A stretch of DNA of 64,000 nucleotides from positions 8,928,001 to 8,992,000 of the forward strand of contig CP018627.1 in assembly GCA_002021875.1 (NCBI GenBank), in the 5' to 3' direction. Under the pieces are notes generated by a model. The model saw nothing but the letters and a program-made list of their open reading frames with translations, was not told the DNA's origin and did no database searches. A program made the translations under genes and the position numbers. Source of the stretch: Streptomyces hygroscopicus (GTDB taxonomy: Bacteria > Actinomycetota > Actinomycetes > Streptomycetales > Streptomycetaceae). Of this stretch, positions 17,067 through 24,998 are shown one piece after another (position 1 is the first letter of the stretch; the number at the start of each line of letters is the position of its first letter).

Positions 17067-17679
17067 GGCCTTCCGCGGCGGGCTCCGCCGGGCCTTCGGT
17101 GGGGCCTTCCGCCGGTCCTCCCGTGGGCGGAAGGACGAACCAGACGGCCTTGCCGTAGGGGGTCGGCCGGTAGCCCGCGGCCGCGCTGAGGGTCCGGATC
17201 AGCAGCAGCCCGCGTCCGCCCTCGGCGAGGCCGTCGGGTCTCTTGGGCCCTTCGGGGCGCCCCAGCGAGTCCAGCCCGCCGGGCGGATTCGGGTCCTGGT
17301 CGTGCACCTCGACCTGCCAGCCCCCGGTCGGCACCAGTTCCACCACCAGCTCTATCGGCTCGTCGCCGTCCGTGTGCCGCACCGCGTTGGCCACCAGCTC
17401 GGCCGTCAGCAGCTCCGCCGTGTCGCCGTCCACGGGCGCCCCGATATCGGCCAGGGTGTTCCGGATCAGTGCGCGCGCCAGGGGCACGGCGGCCGTCGTA
17501 TGCGGCAGGGCGAAGCGCCAGGTGGCGGCGTGGGAGGGATCGGGCACGGAAGGGGTCCAGTCGGTCGGCGTGAAACGGAATACCGCGGCCCTTGACGGTA
17601 TGAAGCGGACGATAGTGCCGGAAGGGGCCGTGGACCACTCTTGGCAGGACCTAGGGCCCGGTGGGGGCGTTTGCTCCAT
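17053..17679 (-). CDS. RsbW-like serine kinase/anti-sigma ATPase (HATPase_c)
   Basis: A 208-residue single-domain GHKL ATPase of the streptomycete anti-sigma/regulatory type. The N box ELVANAVRH and the G2-like box [19 protein letters not shown] are clear. Such proteins typically phosphorylate an anti-sigma antagonist or bind a sigma factor. The partner is not encoded nearby. The C-terminal tail is a [13 protein letters not shown] Pro/Glu-rich repeat not seen in the family core. It overlaps convergent argF by 14 bp. It is divergent from a membrane-protein gene. Confidence 0.8.
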   Translation of the reverse strand: MEQTPPPGPRSCQEWSTAPSGTIVRFIPSRAAVFRFTPTDWTPSVPDPSHAATWRFALPHTTAAVPLARALIRNTLADIGAPVDGDTAELLTAELVANAVRHTDGDEPIELVVELVPTGGWQVEVHDQDPNPPGGLDSLGRPEGPKRPDGLAEGGRGLLLIRTLSAAAGYRPTPYGKAVWFVLPPTGGPAEGPTEGPAEPAAEGPTER

Positions 17680-17851
17680 ATCGGTCGTTTCCGCAGAAAA
17701 TACCTGATCTCACCTCCCCGCTTTCTTCCCGGGGCGTCGGCATTCCCTGCCCCATGAGCCTCCCGCGCTGATCTCCTCGGGAGGGGTCCCACGGGCCGGG
17801 GTGAACCATGGAGCGCCCTGCGCACCCACGCCGTGACGGGAAGAGATCAGG

Positions 17852-18862
17852 ATGGATGAATCGCCCCTCGCCGGGCCGGAGCCCGCGCCGCCCGCGCCCC
17901 GGCCGCACGACCCGCTGGCCGTCGCCCTCGGCAACGCCTCCCTGCTCGGCGTCGGCTATCTGCTGCTGCGGCGGCGCTGGGTCGCCGTCCTCGCCGTCGC
18001 CGTCACCATCGTGCTCGTCTCCCTGCTGGTCTCGACCGCCAGTCCCTCGTACGAGGTCGCCGTGGGCGTGTGGTGGACGGCCGTCATCGCCCACGGATGG
18101 TTCCTGACGCGCGCGGGCGCGGGCCAGGGCGTCGGCCGGGGCGCGCTGCGCGGTCAGCGCCTGGTCGCGCTCGGCGTCACGCTGCCGGTGCTGCTGGCGG
18201 TGGGACTCCTGCGGTTCGACGCCTCCAGGGTCGGTGAGAGCGTCGCCGAGGCCCGTGAACGCGGCGACTGCGCAAAGGTGGAGAGCGCCCGGGGCGGAGT
18301 GTGGTTCGGGCACCGCATGGCCGACGCCCCGCTGACCGCCCGGGGCGATGAGATCGTCGAAGACTGCCGTCGGCTGGAGACGGCCGGTGGCCAGCTCACC
18401 ACCGGGCTGACCGGTGACACCACCTCCCTGGAGGGGGGATTCGAGACCCTCGCCTCGGTCCTCGCCCAACCCGGCAACGAGAAGCAGGACACCTACGGCG
18501 ACGACCACTCGGACAAGCTCCCCGGCTCCTGGAAGGCCGCGGACGCCACCGACGCCGTCCTGGTGGTCTGCATGGGCGCGGACACCTTCGGCAGCTCCGT
18601 CCAGACCTGCCCGTACCGGCCCAGGGGTTCCGGTTCCACCACGTATGTGACGTTCCGTAAGATCGCGGTCCCGGTGAAGGTCTACGAGCTGCGCACCGGC
18701 AAGCTCGTGTCCCACCGCACCCTCCAGATCGGCGGCAGCGGCTGCCCGGCGATGATCACGTACTATTCCGGCAGCTCCGGCCCGGGCCCGGCGTCGAACA
18801 GGTACGTCAGCGCCGCCACATCCGATGTGCGGTCCGCGTTCCGGCCCCTGGTCAACCGGTGA
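17852..18862 (+). CDS. Membrane protein of unknown function with extracytoplasmic domain
   Basis: A 336-residue protein I do not recognise. After a short Pro-rich cytoplasmic tail there are about four hydrophobic helices: NASLLGVGYLLL, WVAVLAVAVTIVLVSLLV, VAVGVWWTAVIAHGWFL and LVALGVTLPVLLAVGLL. From residue ~125 on, a soluble domain follows with several cysteines (GDCAKV, EDCRRL, VQTCPYRP, GGSGCP) and a motif KAADATDAVLVVCMG. It presumably lies outside the membrane. ATG 17852 follows AGATCAGG. The 3' end overlaps the convergent sugar kinase gene by 11 bp. Confidence 0.6.
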   Translation: MDESPLAGPEPAPPAPRPHDPLAVALGNASLLGVGYLLLRRRWVAVLAVAVTIVLVSLLVSTASPSYEVAVGVWWTAVIAHGWFLTRAGAGQGVGRGALRGQRLVALGVTLPVLLAVGLLRFDASRVGESVAEARERGDCAKVESARGGVWFGHRMADAPLTARGDEIVEDCRRLETAGGQLTTGLTGDTTSLEGGFETLASVLAQPGNEKQDTYGDDHSDKLPGSWKAADATDAVLVVCMGADTFGSSVQTCPYRPRGSGSTTYVTFRKIAVPVKVYELRTGKLVSHRTLQIGGSGCPAMITYYSGSSGPGPASNRYVSAATSDVRSAFRPLVNR

Positions 18863-19877
18863 GCGGCGGTGGGGACGGCGTATGCCCCGCGCGCTCGGGG
18901 ATGTTCCGCTCCGCCCAGGCCCGGTCCGTCAGCCCGAGCAGCCGCTCGACCGTGGCGGGGTCCGGCAGCGGGCCGTGATCTCCGATCACCCTGAGCGCGG
19001 ACGCGGCCGTGATGTGGCCGAGTCGCAGTGCCGAGGTCAGGTCCCCGTCGCGCAGCAGCCCCGCCAGGAAACCGGCGGCGAAGGCGTCCCCCGCGCCGAC
19101 CGGCTCCACCACCTCCGTGCGCAGGGCCTCCACCGTGACCTGTGACCCGTCGCCGAAGGCGGTCGCCGACCGTCCGCCGTCCTTGACGACGAGCAGGCGC
19201 GGATGCGGCAGCAGCGTGCGGACGCCGCCCGCGTCGAGACCCGCGCCCCACAGGTGCTGCGCCTCGTCGAGGCCGACGAAGACGATGTCGGCGCGGTCGG
19301 CCAGGTCGCGGAGGACCGTGGCGGCCGTGCCGTCCGGCCACAGCGCGGGGCGGTGGTTGACGTCGAAGCTGATGGCGTACGGGCGGTCGGGCGCGGGGGT
19401 GGCGAGCGCCCGTTCCACCAGGGCGGCGCAGGACGGGGAGAGCGCGGGGGTCACGCCCGTGAGGTGGAGGAGCGCCGCCGACCCGAGCCGCGGATCGTCC
19501 AGGATGCCGGGCCCCAGCGCCGAGGCCGCCGAACCGCTCCGGTAGTAGTGGACGCGGGTGCCCGTGGGCCCCGGCTCCTTCACGAGCAGGCCCGTCGGCC
19601 GGTTCGGATCGGACCGTACGGCCGAGACGTCGACGCCCGCCGCGGCCACGGCGGCCCGCACCCGCCGCCCGAACGGATCGTCGCCGAGGGCCGAGAGCCA
19701 TATGGCGGCAACGCCCAGGTCCGCGAGGTACATCGCGACGTTGGACTCCGCGCCCGCCACGGACAGCCGCAGGCTCTCGCCGGTTTCCACGGAGTCGGGC
19801 GGTTCGGGGGCCAGCGCGGCCATCGTCTCGCCGACGCAGACCACCGGTCCGGCCGCCGGGGGCCATGGGGCCGTCAT
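18852..19877 (-). CDS. PfkB-family 2-keto-3-deoxy-sugar acid kinase (KDGal/KDG kinase)
   Basis: A 341-residue ribokinase-fold kinase. The N-terminal GETMAALAPEP and AGAESNVAMYLADLG, and the C-terminal signature VEPVGAGDAFAAGFLAGLL with its catalytic Asp, identify PfkB. Length and sequence type fit 2-dehydro-3-deoxygluconate/galactonate kinases. In this cluster it should phosphorylate 2-keto-3-deoxygalactonate, the DgoD product, before aldol cleavage. It is the last gene of the operon, and its ATG overlaps the stop of the lactonase gene by 4 bp. Substrate is inferred from context. Confidence 0.85.
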   Translation of the reverse strand: MTAPWPPAAGPVVCVGETMAALAPEPPDSVETGESLRLSVAGAESNVAMYLADLGVAAIWLSALGDDPFGRRVRAAVAAAGVDVSAVRSDPNRPTGLLVKEPGPTGTRVHYYRSGSAASALGPGILDDPRLGSAALLHLTGVTPALSPSCAALVERALATPAPDRPYAISFDVNHRPALWPDGTAATVLRDLADRADIVFVGLDEAQHLWGAGLDAGGVRTLLPHPRLLVVKDGGRSATAFGDGSQVTVEALRTEVVEPVGAGDAFAAGFLAGLLRDGDLTSALRLGHITAASALRVIGDHGPLPDPATVERLLGLTDRAWAERNIPERAGHTPSPPPLTG

Positions 19878-20773
19878 GCGTGCGCCTGTGCCGCTGTCGG
19901 CTCCGGTCCGGCACCGGGGTGCGGGCGATAGACGGCCGCCGGAGGGCCCGGCACCTCGACCCGGACCGCGAACAGGGCGCCGTCGTCGGGGCCCGGCCGG
20001 GTGAGCCCGACCCGGGCCGTGGTGATGTGCAGGACATCGCCCTGGAGGCAGACTCCGGCGGGCTGGGCGGCGGGCAGCCGCAGCGTGCGGTCGAGTTCGC
20101 CGTCCGGCCGGTACCGGCGCACCGTCCCGGTGCCCCAGACGGCGATCCACACGCCACCCGCGTCGTCGACGGCCATGCCGTCGGGGCTGCCGCCGTCCAC
20201 CGTGACGAACGTCGTCGGTGTGCCGAGGCCGCCCGTCGCCGGGTCGACGGGGTACCGCCGGACGACGCCCCGGGCGCTGTCGGCCAGATACATGGCGCGT
20301 CCGTCGGCCGTGAACGCGGGCCCGTTCGGCACGGTGATGCCGTCGAGGACCCGGGTGACCGTGCCGTCGTGGTCCACCCGGTAGAGGGAGCCGGCGTCCT
20401 CGTCGGCGTCGTAGGCCATGCTGCCCGCCCAGAATCTGCCGGACGGGTCGGCGGTGCCGTCGTTCATGCGCCGGGCGGGGTGGGCAGCCGCCTCGGGCCG
20501 CGCCAGCCAGGTGGTGGCGCCGTCGGGGCCGAGCAGGCAGATCCCGGTGCCCGCGGCGGCGATCCAGGTGCCGGGCCGGTCCGCCACGGGGGCCACCGCG
20601 CCCAGGGGGACGGGCAGCTCGGCCAGCGTCCGCAGGGCCGCGGTGGGGTCCTCGGGTGCCGTCAGCAGACGGCCCTCGAGGATGTCGACGAGGACCAGGG
20701 CTTCGCCGGTCCACCGGATGCCCTCGCCCAGCTCGAGGCGGTCGGGGCGGGTCGGGCGCGGGTCCTCGGTCAC
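19874..20773 (-). CDS. SMP-30/gluconolactonase-family lactonase
   Basis: A 299-residue six-bladed beta-propeller of the SMP-30/LRE family. It has the N-terminal LGEGIRWTGEALVLVDI, the metal-ligand regions RMNDGTADPSGRFWAGSM and VPNGPAFTADGRAMYLADS, and SPDGMAVDDAGGVWIAVWG. Such enzymes open aldonolactones. Here the likely substrate is galactono-1,4- or 1,5-lactone from the SDR dehydrogenase, giving galactonate for DgoD. The GTG start at 20773 overlaps the aldolase stop by 4 bp. The C-terminal ~15 residues (Pro/Ala-rich) extend past the fold. Confidence 0.87.
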   Translation of the reverse strand: MTEDPRPTRPDRLELGEGIRWTGEALVLVDILEGRLLTAPEDPTAALRTLAELPVPLGAVAPVADRPGTWIAAAGTGICLLGPDGATTWLARPEAAAHPARRMNDGTADPSGRFWAGSMAYDADEDAGSLYRVDHDGTVTRVLDGITVPNGPAFTADGRAMYLADSARGVVRRYPVDPATGGLGTPTTFVTVDGGSPDGMAVDDAGGVWIAVWGTGTVRRYRPDGELDRTLRLPAAQPAGVCLQGDVLHITTARVGLTRPGPDDGALFAVRVEVPGPPAAVYRPHPGAGPEPTAAQAHA

Positions 20774-21402
20774 GCTGTGGCCTCCTGGATGGCGGTGCGG
20801 AAGGCGCGGGCGCGTTCGCGCAGGGCGGCCGTGCTGCCGCCGTCGGCGGCGTCGCCGACGAGCGGCGAGCCGATGCCGACCGCGGTCGCCCCGGCGGCCA
20901 GGTAGGCGCGGGCCGCGGCTTCGTCCACGCCGCCGACCGGTACGAACGGCTCGTGCGGGAACGGCCCCCGCAGGGCCTTGAGATAGCCGGGGCCGCCCGC
21001 CTGGGCGGCCGGGAAGATCTTCAGCGCCTCGGCGCCGAGCGCTCGTGCGGCGATGATCTCGGTCGGGGTCATGACCCCCGCCAGGACCGGCAGGCCCAGT
21101 TCACGTGCGGTGGACATCCCCGCACCCAGACCGGGGGTGACGGCGAAGTCGGCGCCCGCCCGGTGGACGGCGTGGGCGTCTTCGGCGGTGAGCACGGTGC
21201 CCGCGCCGAGGGGACGGCCGGGGCCGAGGGCCTCGCGGGCCCGCTTGATGACGGTCAGGGCGTCCGTGCCGGACAGCGACACCTCGATCAGCTCGATGCC
21301 CTCGTCGGCCAGGGCCAGTACGGTGCGCAGCGCGGCCTCGGGGTCGTCGCCGCGCACGACGGCGACCAGCCGATGGGCGGCCAGGGCGGCTCGCAGGTCC
21401 AC
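20770..21402 (-). CDS. dgoA: KDPG/KDPGal aldolase family (2-dehydro-3-deoxy-6-phosphogalactonate aldolase)
   Basis: A 210-residue class I aldolase. The Schiff-base lysine is K128 in ALKIFPA and the general acid/base glutamate is E40 in LIEVSL. LGAGTVLTAEDA and PVGGVDEAAARAYLAAGA complete the phosphate-binding barrel. It cleaves a 6-phospho-2-keto-3-deoxy acid to pyruvate and glyceraldehyde-3-phosphate. Preference for the galactonate epimer is inferred from DgoD in the same operon; a KDPG role cannot be excluded from sequence alone. It is 30 bp downstream of the mutarotase-like gene. Confidence 0.88.
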   Translation of the reverse strand: MDLRAALAAHRLVAVVRGDDPEAALRTVLALADEGIELIEVSLSGTDALTVIKRAREALGPGRPLGAGTVLTAEDAHAVHRAGADFAVTPGLGAGMSTARELGLPVLAGVMTPTEIIAARALGAEALKIFPAAQAGGPGYLKALRGPFPHEPFVPVGGVDEAAARAYLAAGATAVGIGSPLVGDAADGGSTAALRERARAFRTAIQEATA

Positions 21403-21432
21403 AGGGGGAACTCCTCGTAGAAACGGGCGGAT

Positions 21433-22254
21433 TCAGGGGCAGCGGCAGACCGCGCCGAGCGTGAGCCGCCAGCGCACCTCGCCCGAGGCGGGCACGCGCG
21501 CGGCATCGCCGGGACCCGCGTCGGCGAGGTCGAAGACACGGCCGAGCATCGGCTCGACTCCTGTGCTGCGGTAGGGGTGTTCGGCGGGGAAACCGCCGAG
21601 GTTGCGCCACACGGCGACGGACCGCGGCTGCCCGTCGGCCTCGAGCGCGAAGGCCAGGCAGCCCGTGCCGTCGTGGACGCAGGCGCGCGGGTCGTCCACG
21701 ACCGCGCCGACCGCGGTGCCGTCGTCCGGTCCGAACCGGTCCAGGGGCAGGCCGAGGGGTGCGGGCCAGTCACCCTCCACCCACGGCGCCCCGTTCGGCC
21801 AGGGCCGGTCCAGCAGCGGTGCGGCCTCCGGGAAGAGCCGGGTGCGCGCCCCGTCGCGCAGGCGCAGGGACGCCCGCGGGGACAGGTCGAGCAGCGCGTG
21901 GGCGGCCCAGACGAAGGGGAAGCCCGGGTCGGCGTCAAGGACGTAGTCGGCCTCCGCGCCGTCGGCCGTACCGCGGATGGTGCGCCGCAGCGCGAACCGG
22001 TCGCACTGGACGGTGTCCGTGTCCCCCTCGCGCTGCCAGGGGCGTGACCAGGCGTCGCCGTGGTCGGGGGCGCCGCGGACGGTGGGGACGCACTCCTCCA
22101 GGCCGCCCGCGTCCACGAAGACGTCCCCGGGCGACACCTGGTCCCGTCCGGCCGCCGTGCCGCGCCACAGCCATTCGCGGTCCCCGGCGCGCAGCGAGGT
22201 CCAGCGGCCGCCGTGCGCGGGGTCGGTGACGATCTGCAGCACCGTCGTCACCAC
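21433..22254 (-). CDS. Aldose 1-epimerase-like (galactose mutarotase fold) protein
   Basis: A 273-residue beta-sandwich-like protein with features of the galactose-mutarotase superfamily: the opening ITDPAHGGRWTSLRAGDREWLW, then GLEECVPTV and a DPGFPFVWAAHALLDLS segment containing the expected His. The usual catalytic pair is hard to place with certainty, so it may be a diverged, family-specific epimerase. In this operon its job would be interconversion of alpha- and beta-galactose released by the alpha-galactosidases. GTG 22254 overlaps dgoD by 7 bp. Confidence 0.7.
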   Translation of the reverse strand: MVTTVLQIVTDPAHGGRWTSLRAGDREWLWRGTAAGRDQVSPGDVFVDAGGLEECVPTVRGAPDHGDAWSRPWQREGDTDTVQCDRFALRRTIRGTADGAEADYVLDADPGFPFVWAAHALLDLSPRASLRLRDGARTRLFPEAAPLLDRPWPNGAPWVEGDWPAPLGLPLDRFGPDDGTAVGAVVDDPRACVHDGTGCLAFALEADGQPRSVAVWRNLGGFPAEHPYRSTGVEPMLGRVFDLADAGPGDAARVPASGEVRWRLTLGAVCRCP

Positions 22255-23393
22255 TCCGCGAAGGAGCCGTCGGGGTGGCGCCAGACCGGGTTGCGCCAGG
22301 TGTGACCGGTCCGGTCGGCCGCGCGTACGGCCGCCTCGTCGATGGTGATGCCCAGGCCGGGGGCGTCGCCGCGGGGCGCATGGCCGTTCACGAAGCGGAA
22401 CGGCTCGGTGTCGACGAGGTAGGACAGCAGATCGGCGTCCTTGTTGTAGTGGATGCCGCGGCTCTGCTCCTGGATCAGGAAGTTCGGTGTCGCGAACGCG
22501 ACCTGGAGGCTGGCCGCCAGCGCGATGGGGCCGAGCGGGCAGTGCGGGGCGAGCTGGGCGCCGTAGGTCTCGGCGAGCGAGGCGATGCGGTGCACCTCGG
22601 AGATGCCGCCCGCGTGGGACAGATCGGGCTGCGCGACGGCGATACCGGCGGCGAGGACGGGCAGGAACTCCGTGCGTCCGTAGAGCCGTTCACCGGTGGC
22701 CAGCGGCACCGGGGTCGAGGCGACCAGGCCGGGGAGCAGATGGCTGTGCTCGGGGACGACGGGTTCCTCCACGAACAGGGGGTGGAGGGCGCCCAGTTCG
22801 GCCAGGACGCGGCGGGAGCTGGCGGCGGTGAAGCGTCCGTGGAAGTCGACGGCCACGTCGCGGTCCGGGCCGAGGACCTCGCGGGCCGCGGCCACCCGGT
22901 CGACGACCGCGGCGGTCTCGGCGGCGGTGGCCACCGGAGAGGTCGCCCCGGCGCCGTTCATCTTCACCGCCGTGAAGCCCGCCTCGACCTGCGCGGTGAT
23001 CTGCTCGGACAGCTCGGCGGGCTCGTCGCCGCCGACCCAGGCGTACACCCGGACCCGGTCGCGCACGGGACCGCCCAGCAGGGCGTGCACAGGGGCGCCG
23101 TAGGTCTTGCCGGCGATGTCCCACAGGGCCTGGTCGAGTCCGGCGACGGCGCTGGAGAGCACGGGGCCGCCGCGGTAGAAGCCGCCCTTGGTGAGCACCT
23201 GCCAGTGGTCCTGGATGCGCAGCGGATCCTTGCCGATCAGGTATTCGGCGAGGACGCCGACGGCGGCGCGGACCACCTCGGCGCGCCCCTCGACGACGGG
23301 CTCGCCCCAGCCGACCACGCCGTCGTCGGTCTCGACGCGGCAGAACAGCCAGCGCGGCGGCACGGCGAAGGTCTCGATACGGGTGATCTTCAC
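22248..23393 (-). CDS. dgoD: D-galactonate dehydratase
   Basis: A 381-residue mandelate-racemase/enolase-superfamily dehydratase that converts D-galactonate to 2-keto-3-deoxygalactonate. The metal and acid/base residues sit at almost exactly the positions known for the E. coli enzyme: D183 and H185 (VDFHGRF), E209 (FVEEP), E235 (ATGER) and H284 (APHCPLGP). This is the most diagnostic enzyme of the cluster and fixes the pathway as galactonate rather than gluconate breakdown. Its ATG overlaps the regulator stop by 4 bp. Confidence 0.93.
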   Translation of the reverse strand: MKITRIETFAVPPRWLFCRVETDDGVVGWGEPVVEGRAEVVRAAVGVLAEYLIGKDPLRIQDHWQVLTKGGFYRGGPVLSSAVAGLDQALWDIAGKTYGAPVHALLGGPVRDRVRVYAWVGGDEPAELSEQITAQVEAGFTAVKMNGAGATSPVATAAETAAVVDRVAAAREVLGPDRDVAVDFHGRFTAASSRRVLAELGALHPLFVEEPVVPEHSHLLPGLVASTPVPLATGERLYGRTEFLPVLAAGIAVAQPDLSHAGGISEVHRIASLAETYGAQLAPHCPLGPIALAASLQVAFATPNFLIQEQSRGIHYNKDADLLSYLVDTEPFRFVNGHAPRGDAPGLGITIDEAAVRAADRTGHTWRNPVWRHPDGSFAEW

Positions 23394-24130
23394 TGGCCAG
23401 AGGGCCTTTCCATGTCGTTGTCGGAGCCGCCGACCCGGTCCAGGTCGCGGCCTGCCTGGTCGAGCAGAGCCCGCATGGCGGCCTCGGCGGTCTGCGGGTC
23501 CTGGGCGCGCACGGCGTCCAGGACGGCGCGGTGGGCGGGTACGGGGTCCTGGCTGTGGGGGGAGCTGTGCACGATGCGGTCGCGGTGGGCGAGGCCCGAC
23601 TCGATCACCATCTCCATGCGTTCGAGGAGTTCGTTGTGGGTGGCGACGAGCAGGGCCCGGTGGAAGGCGAGGTCGGCCTCCACCGCGTGGGCGGCGTCCG
23701 AGCCGCCCGCTCCCATCGCGTCCACGGCGGCGTCCAGGGCGGCGAGGTCGGCGTCGGTGCGCCGCTCGGCGGCCAGGCGTACGGCCGCCGGTTCGATGAT
23801 GGAGCGCACCTCGGCGAGGTTGCGCAGCAGCGCGCGGTCGGCGTCGGTGGTGCGGTCGCTGTGGAACTGCCAGCGCAGCACATCGGCGTCGAGCAGATTC
23901 CAGTCCGAGCGGTTGCGTACGAAGGTGCCGCGCTTCTGACGGGCGTCGACCATCCCCTTGGCGGCCAGTACCTTCAGCGACTCGCGCAGGGCGGTGAGGC
24001 TGACGTCCAGTTCGCTCTGCAGGGCGACCAGGTCCAGGGTGGCTCCTTCGGGGATCTCGCCGCCCAGGATGCGGCGGGCGAGGGCCTCCACTGTCTGGCC
24101 GTGCACGCCGCGACGGGCGTAGGGCGTCAT
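23390..24130 (-). CDS. GntR/FadR-family regulator of the galactonate pathway
   Basis: A 246-residue regulator. Residues 8-75 are the winged HTH (VEALARRILGGEIPEGATLDLVALQSELDV split by SLTALRESLKVLAAKGMV). The C-terminal FCD-type helical domain (~95-230) carries EVRSIIEPAAVRLAAERR and the metal/ligand-type His residues FHRALLVATHN and HRAVLDAV. It is DgoR-like in architecture. It sits inside the operon it presumably controls, with ATGA overlap to dgoD. AAAGG lies 9 bp before ATG 24130. The effector may be galactonate (inference). Confidence 0.85.
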   Translation of the reverse strand: MTPYARRGVHGQTVEALARRILGGEIPEGATLDLVALQSELDVSLTALRESLKVLAAKGMVDARQKRGTFVRNRSDWNLLDADVLRWQFHSDRTTDADRALLRNLAEVRSIIEPAAVRLAAERRTDADLAALDAAVDAMGAGGSDAAHAVEADLAFHRALLVATHNELLERMEMVIESGLAHRDRIVHSSPHSQDPVPAHRAVLDAVRAQDPQTAEAAMRALLDQAGRDLDRVGGSDNDMERPSGQ

Positions 24131-24167
24131 GTCGTAGTGCCTTTCTGCTGCGAGCTGATCGCGGTGG

Positions 24168-24938
24168 TCATGCGGAGGACTTGACGACGCTCCAGCCGCC
24201 GTCCACGACAAGACTCGCACCGGTGATGTAGGCGGCCTCATGGGAGCCCAGGAAGGCGATGGCCGCGGCCACCTCCTCCGGGGTGCCGAAACGGCCGGCC
24301 GCGGTTTCGGCGACGCTGCGCGCGCGGTCCTCGGGGGACACCCGGTCCCAGGCCGCCGTCAGGATCGGGCCGGGCAGGACGGCGTTGACCCGCACCTCGG
24401 GCCCGTACTCGACGGCGAGCTGTCCGCACAGCGACAGCAGCGCCCCCTTGGAGGCCGCGTAGGCGGGGTGGCCGGGGATGCCCTTGTGGGCGTGGACGGA
24501 CGAGGTCAGGACGACGGCTCCGCGGCGGGCCCGCAGATCGTCCAGGACGGCCTTGAATCCCAGGAAGGCGCCGGTGAGGTTGACGGAGAGCTGCCGCTGC
24601 CAGGAGCCCAGGGACATTTCGTGGGCGGGGGTGACGTCGACGGTGTAGGCATTGCTGACGAGCAGGTCGACGGGGCCGAAGTCGCGGGCGGCGGCCGCGA
24701 TCCGCCCCCAGTCCTCCTCCGCGGAGACGTCGGCGGCCACGAAGCGGGCGCGGCCGCCGTCCTCGCCGATCCGCGCGGCGACCGCCGCGCCGCGCTCCTC
24801 GGAGATGTCGGCGAGCACGACGGCGGCGCCCTCCTGGGCGAGGCGTTCGGCGGTGGCGGCACCGATGCCGGAGGCGGCTCCGGTGACCACCGCGGTGCGG
24901 GCGGTGAAGCGGTCACCGTCCCGGCGGGACTGTTCCAT
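24168..24938 (-). CDS. SDR dehydrogenase, probable galactose 1-dehydrogenase
   Basis: A 256-residue classical short-chain dehydrogenase. The cofactor motif TGAASGIG is at 19-26. The catalytic triad is S146/S147, Y160 and K164 (YAASK), and DVSAEEDW and NLTGAFLG are also typical. In operon context it would oxidise galactose to galactonolactone, the missing first step of the pathway. An alternative is another aldose dehydrogenase. ATG 24938 was chosen because GAAGGAG precedes it (12 bp). An in-frame ATG at 24983 adds 15 Pro-rich residues. It lies 37 bp upstream of the regulator gene. Confidence 0.83.
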   Translation of the reverse strand: MEQSRRDGDRFTARTAVVTGAASGIGAATAERLAQEGAAVVLADISEERGAAVAARIGEDGGRARFVAADVSAEEDWGRIAAAARDFGPVDLLVSNAYTVDVTPAHEMSLGSWQRQLSVNLTGAFLGFKAVLDDLRARRGAVVLTSSVHAHKGIPGHPAYAASKGALLSLCGQLAVEYGPEVRVNAVLPGPILTAAWDRVSPEDRARSVAETAAGRFGTPEEVAAAIAFLGSHEAAYITGASLVVDGGWSVVKSSA

Positions 24939-24998
24939 CGGGGGTTCGGGCTCCTTCGCTGTACTGCGGGCGGGGGCGGACATGGGCCGGTCGGCGGT

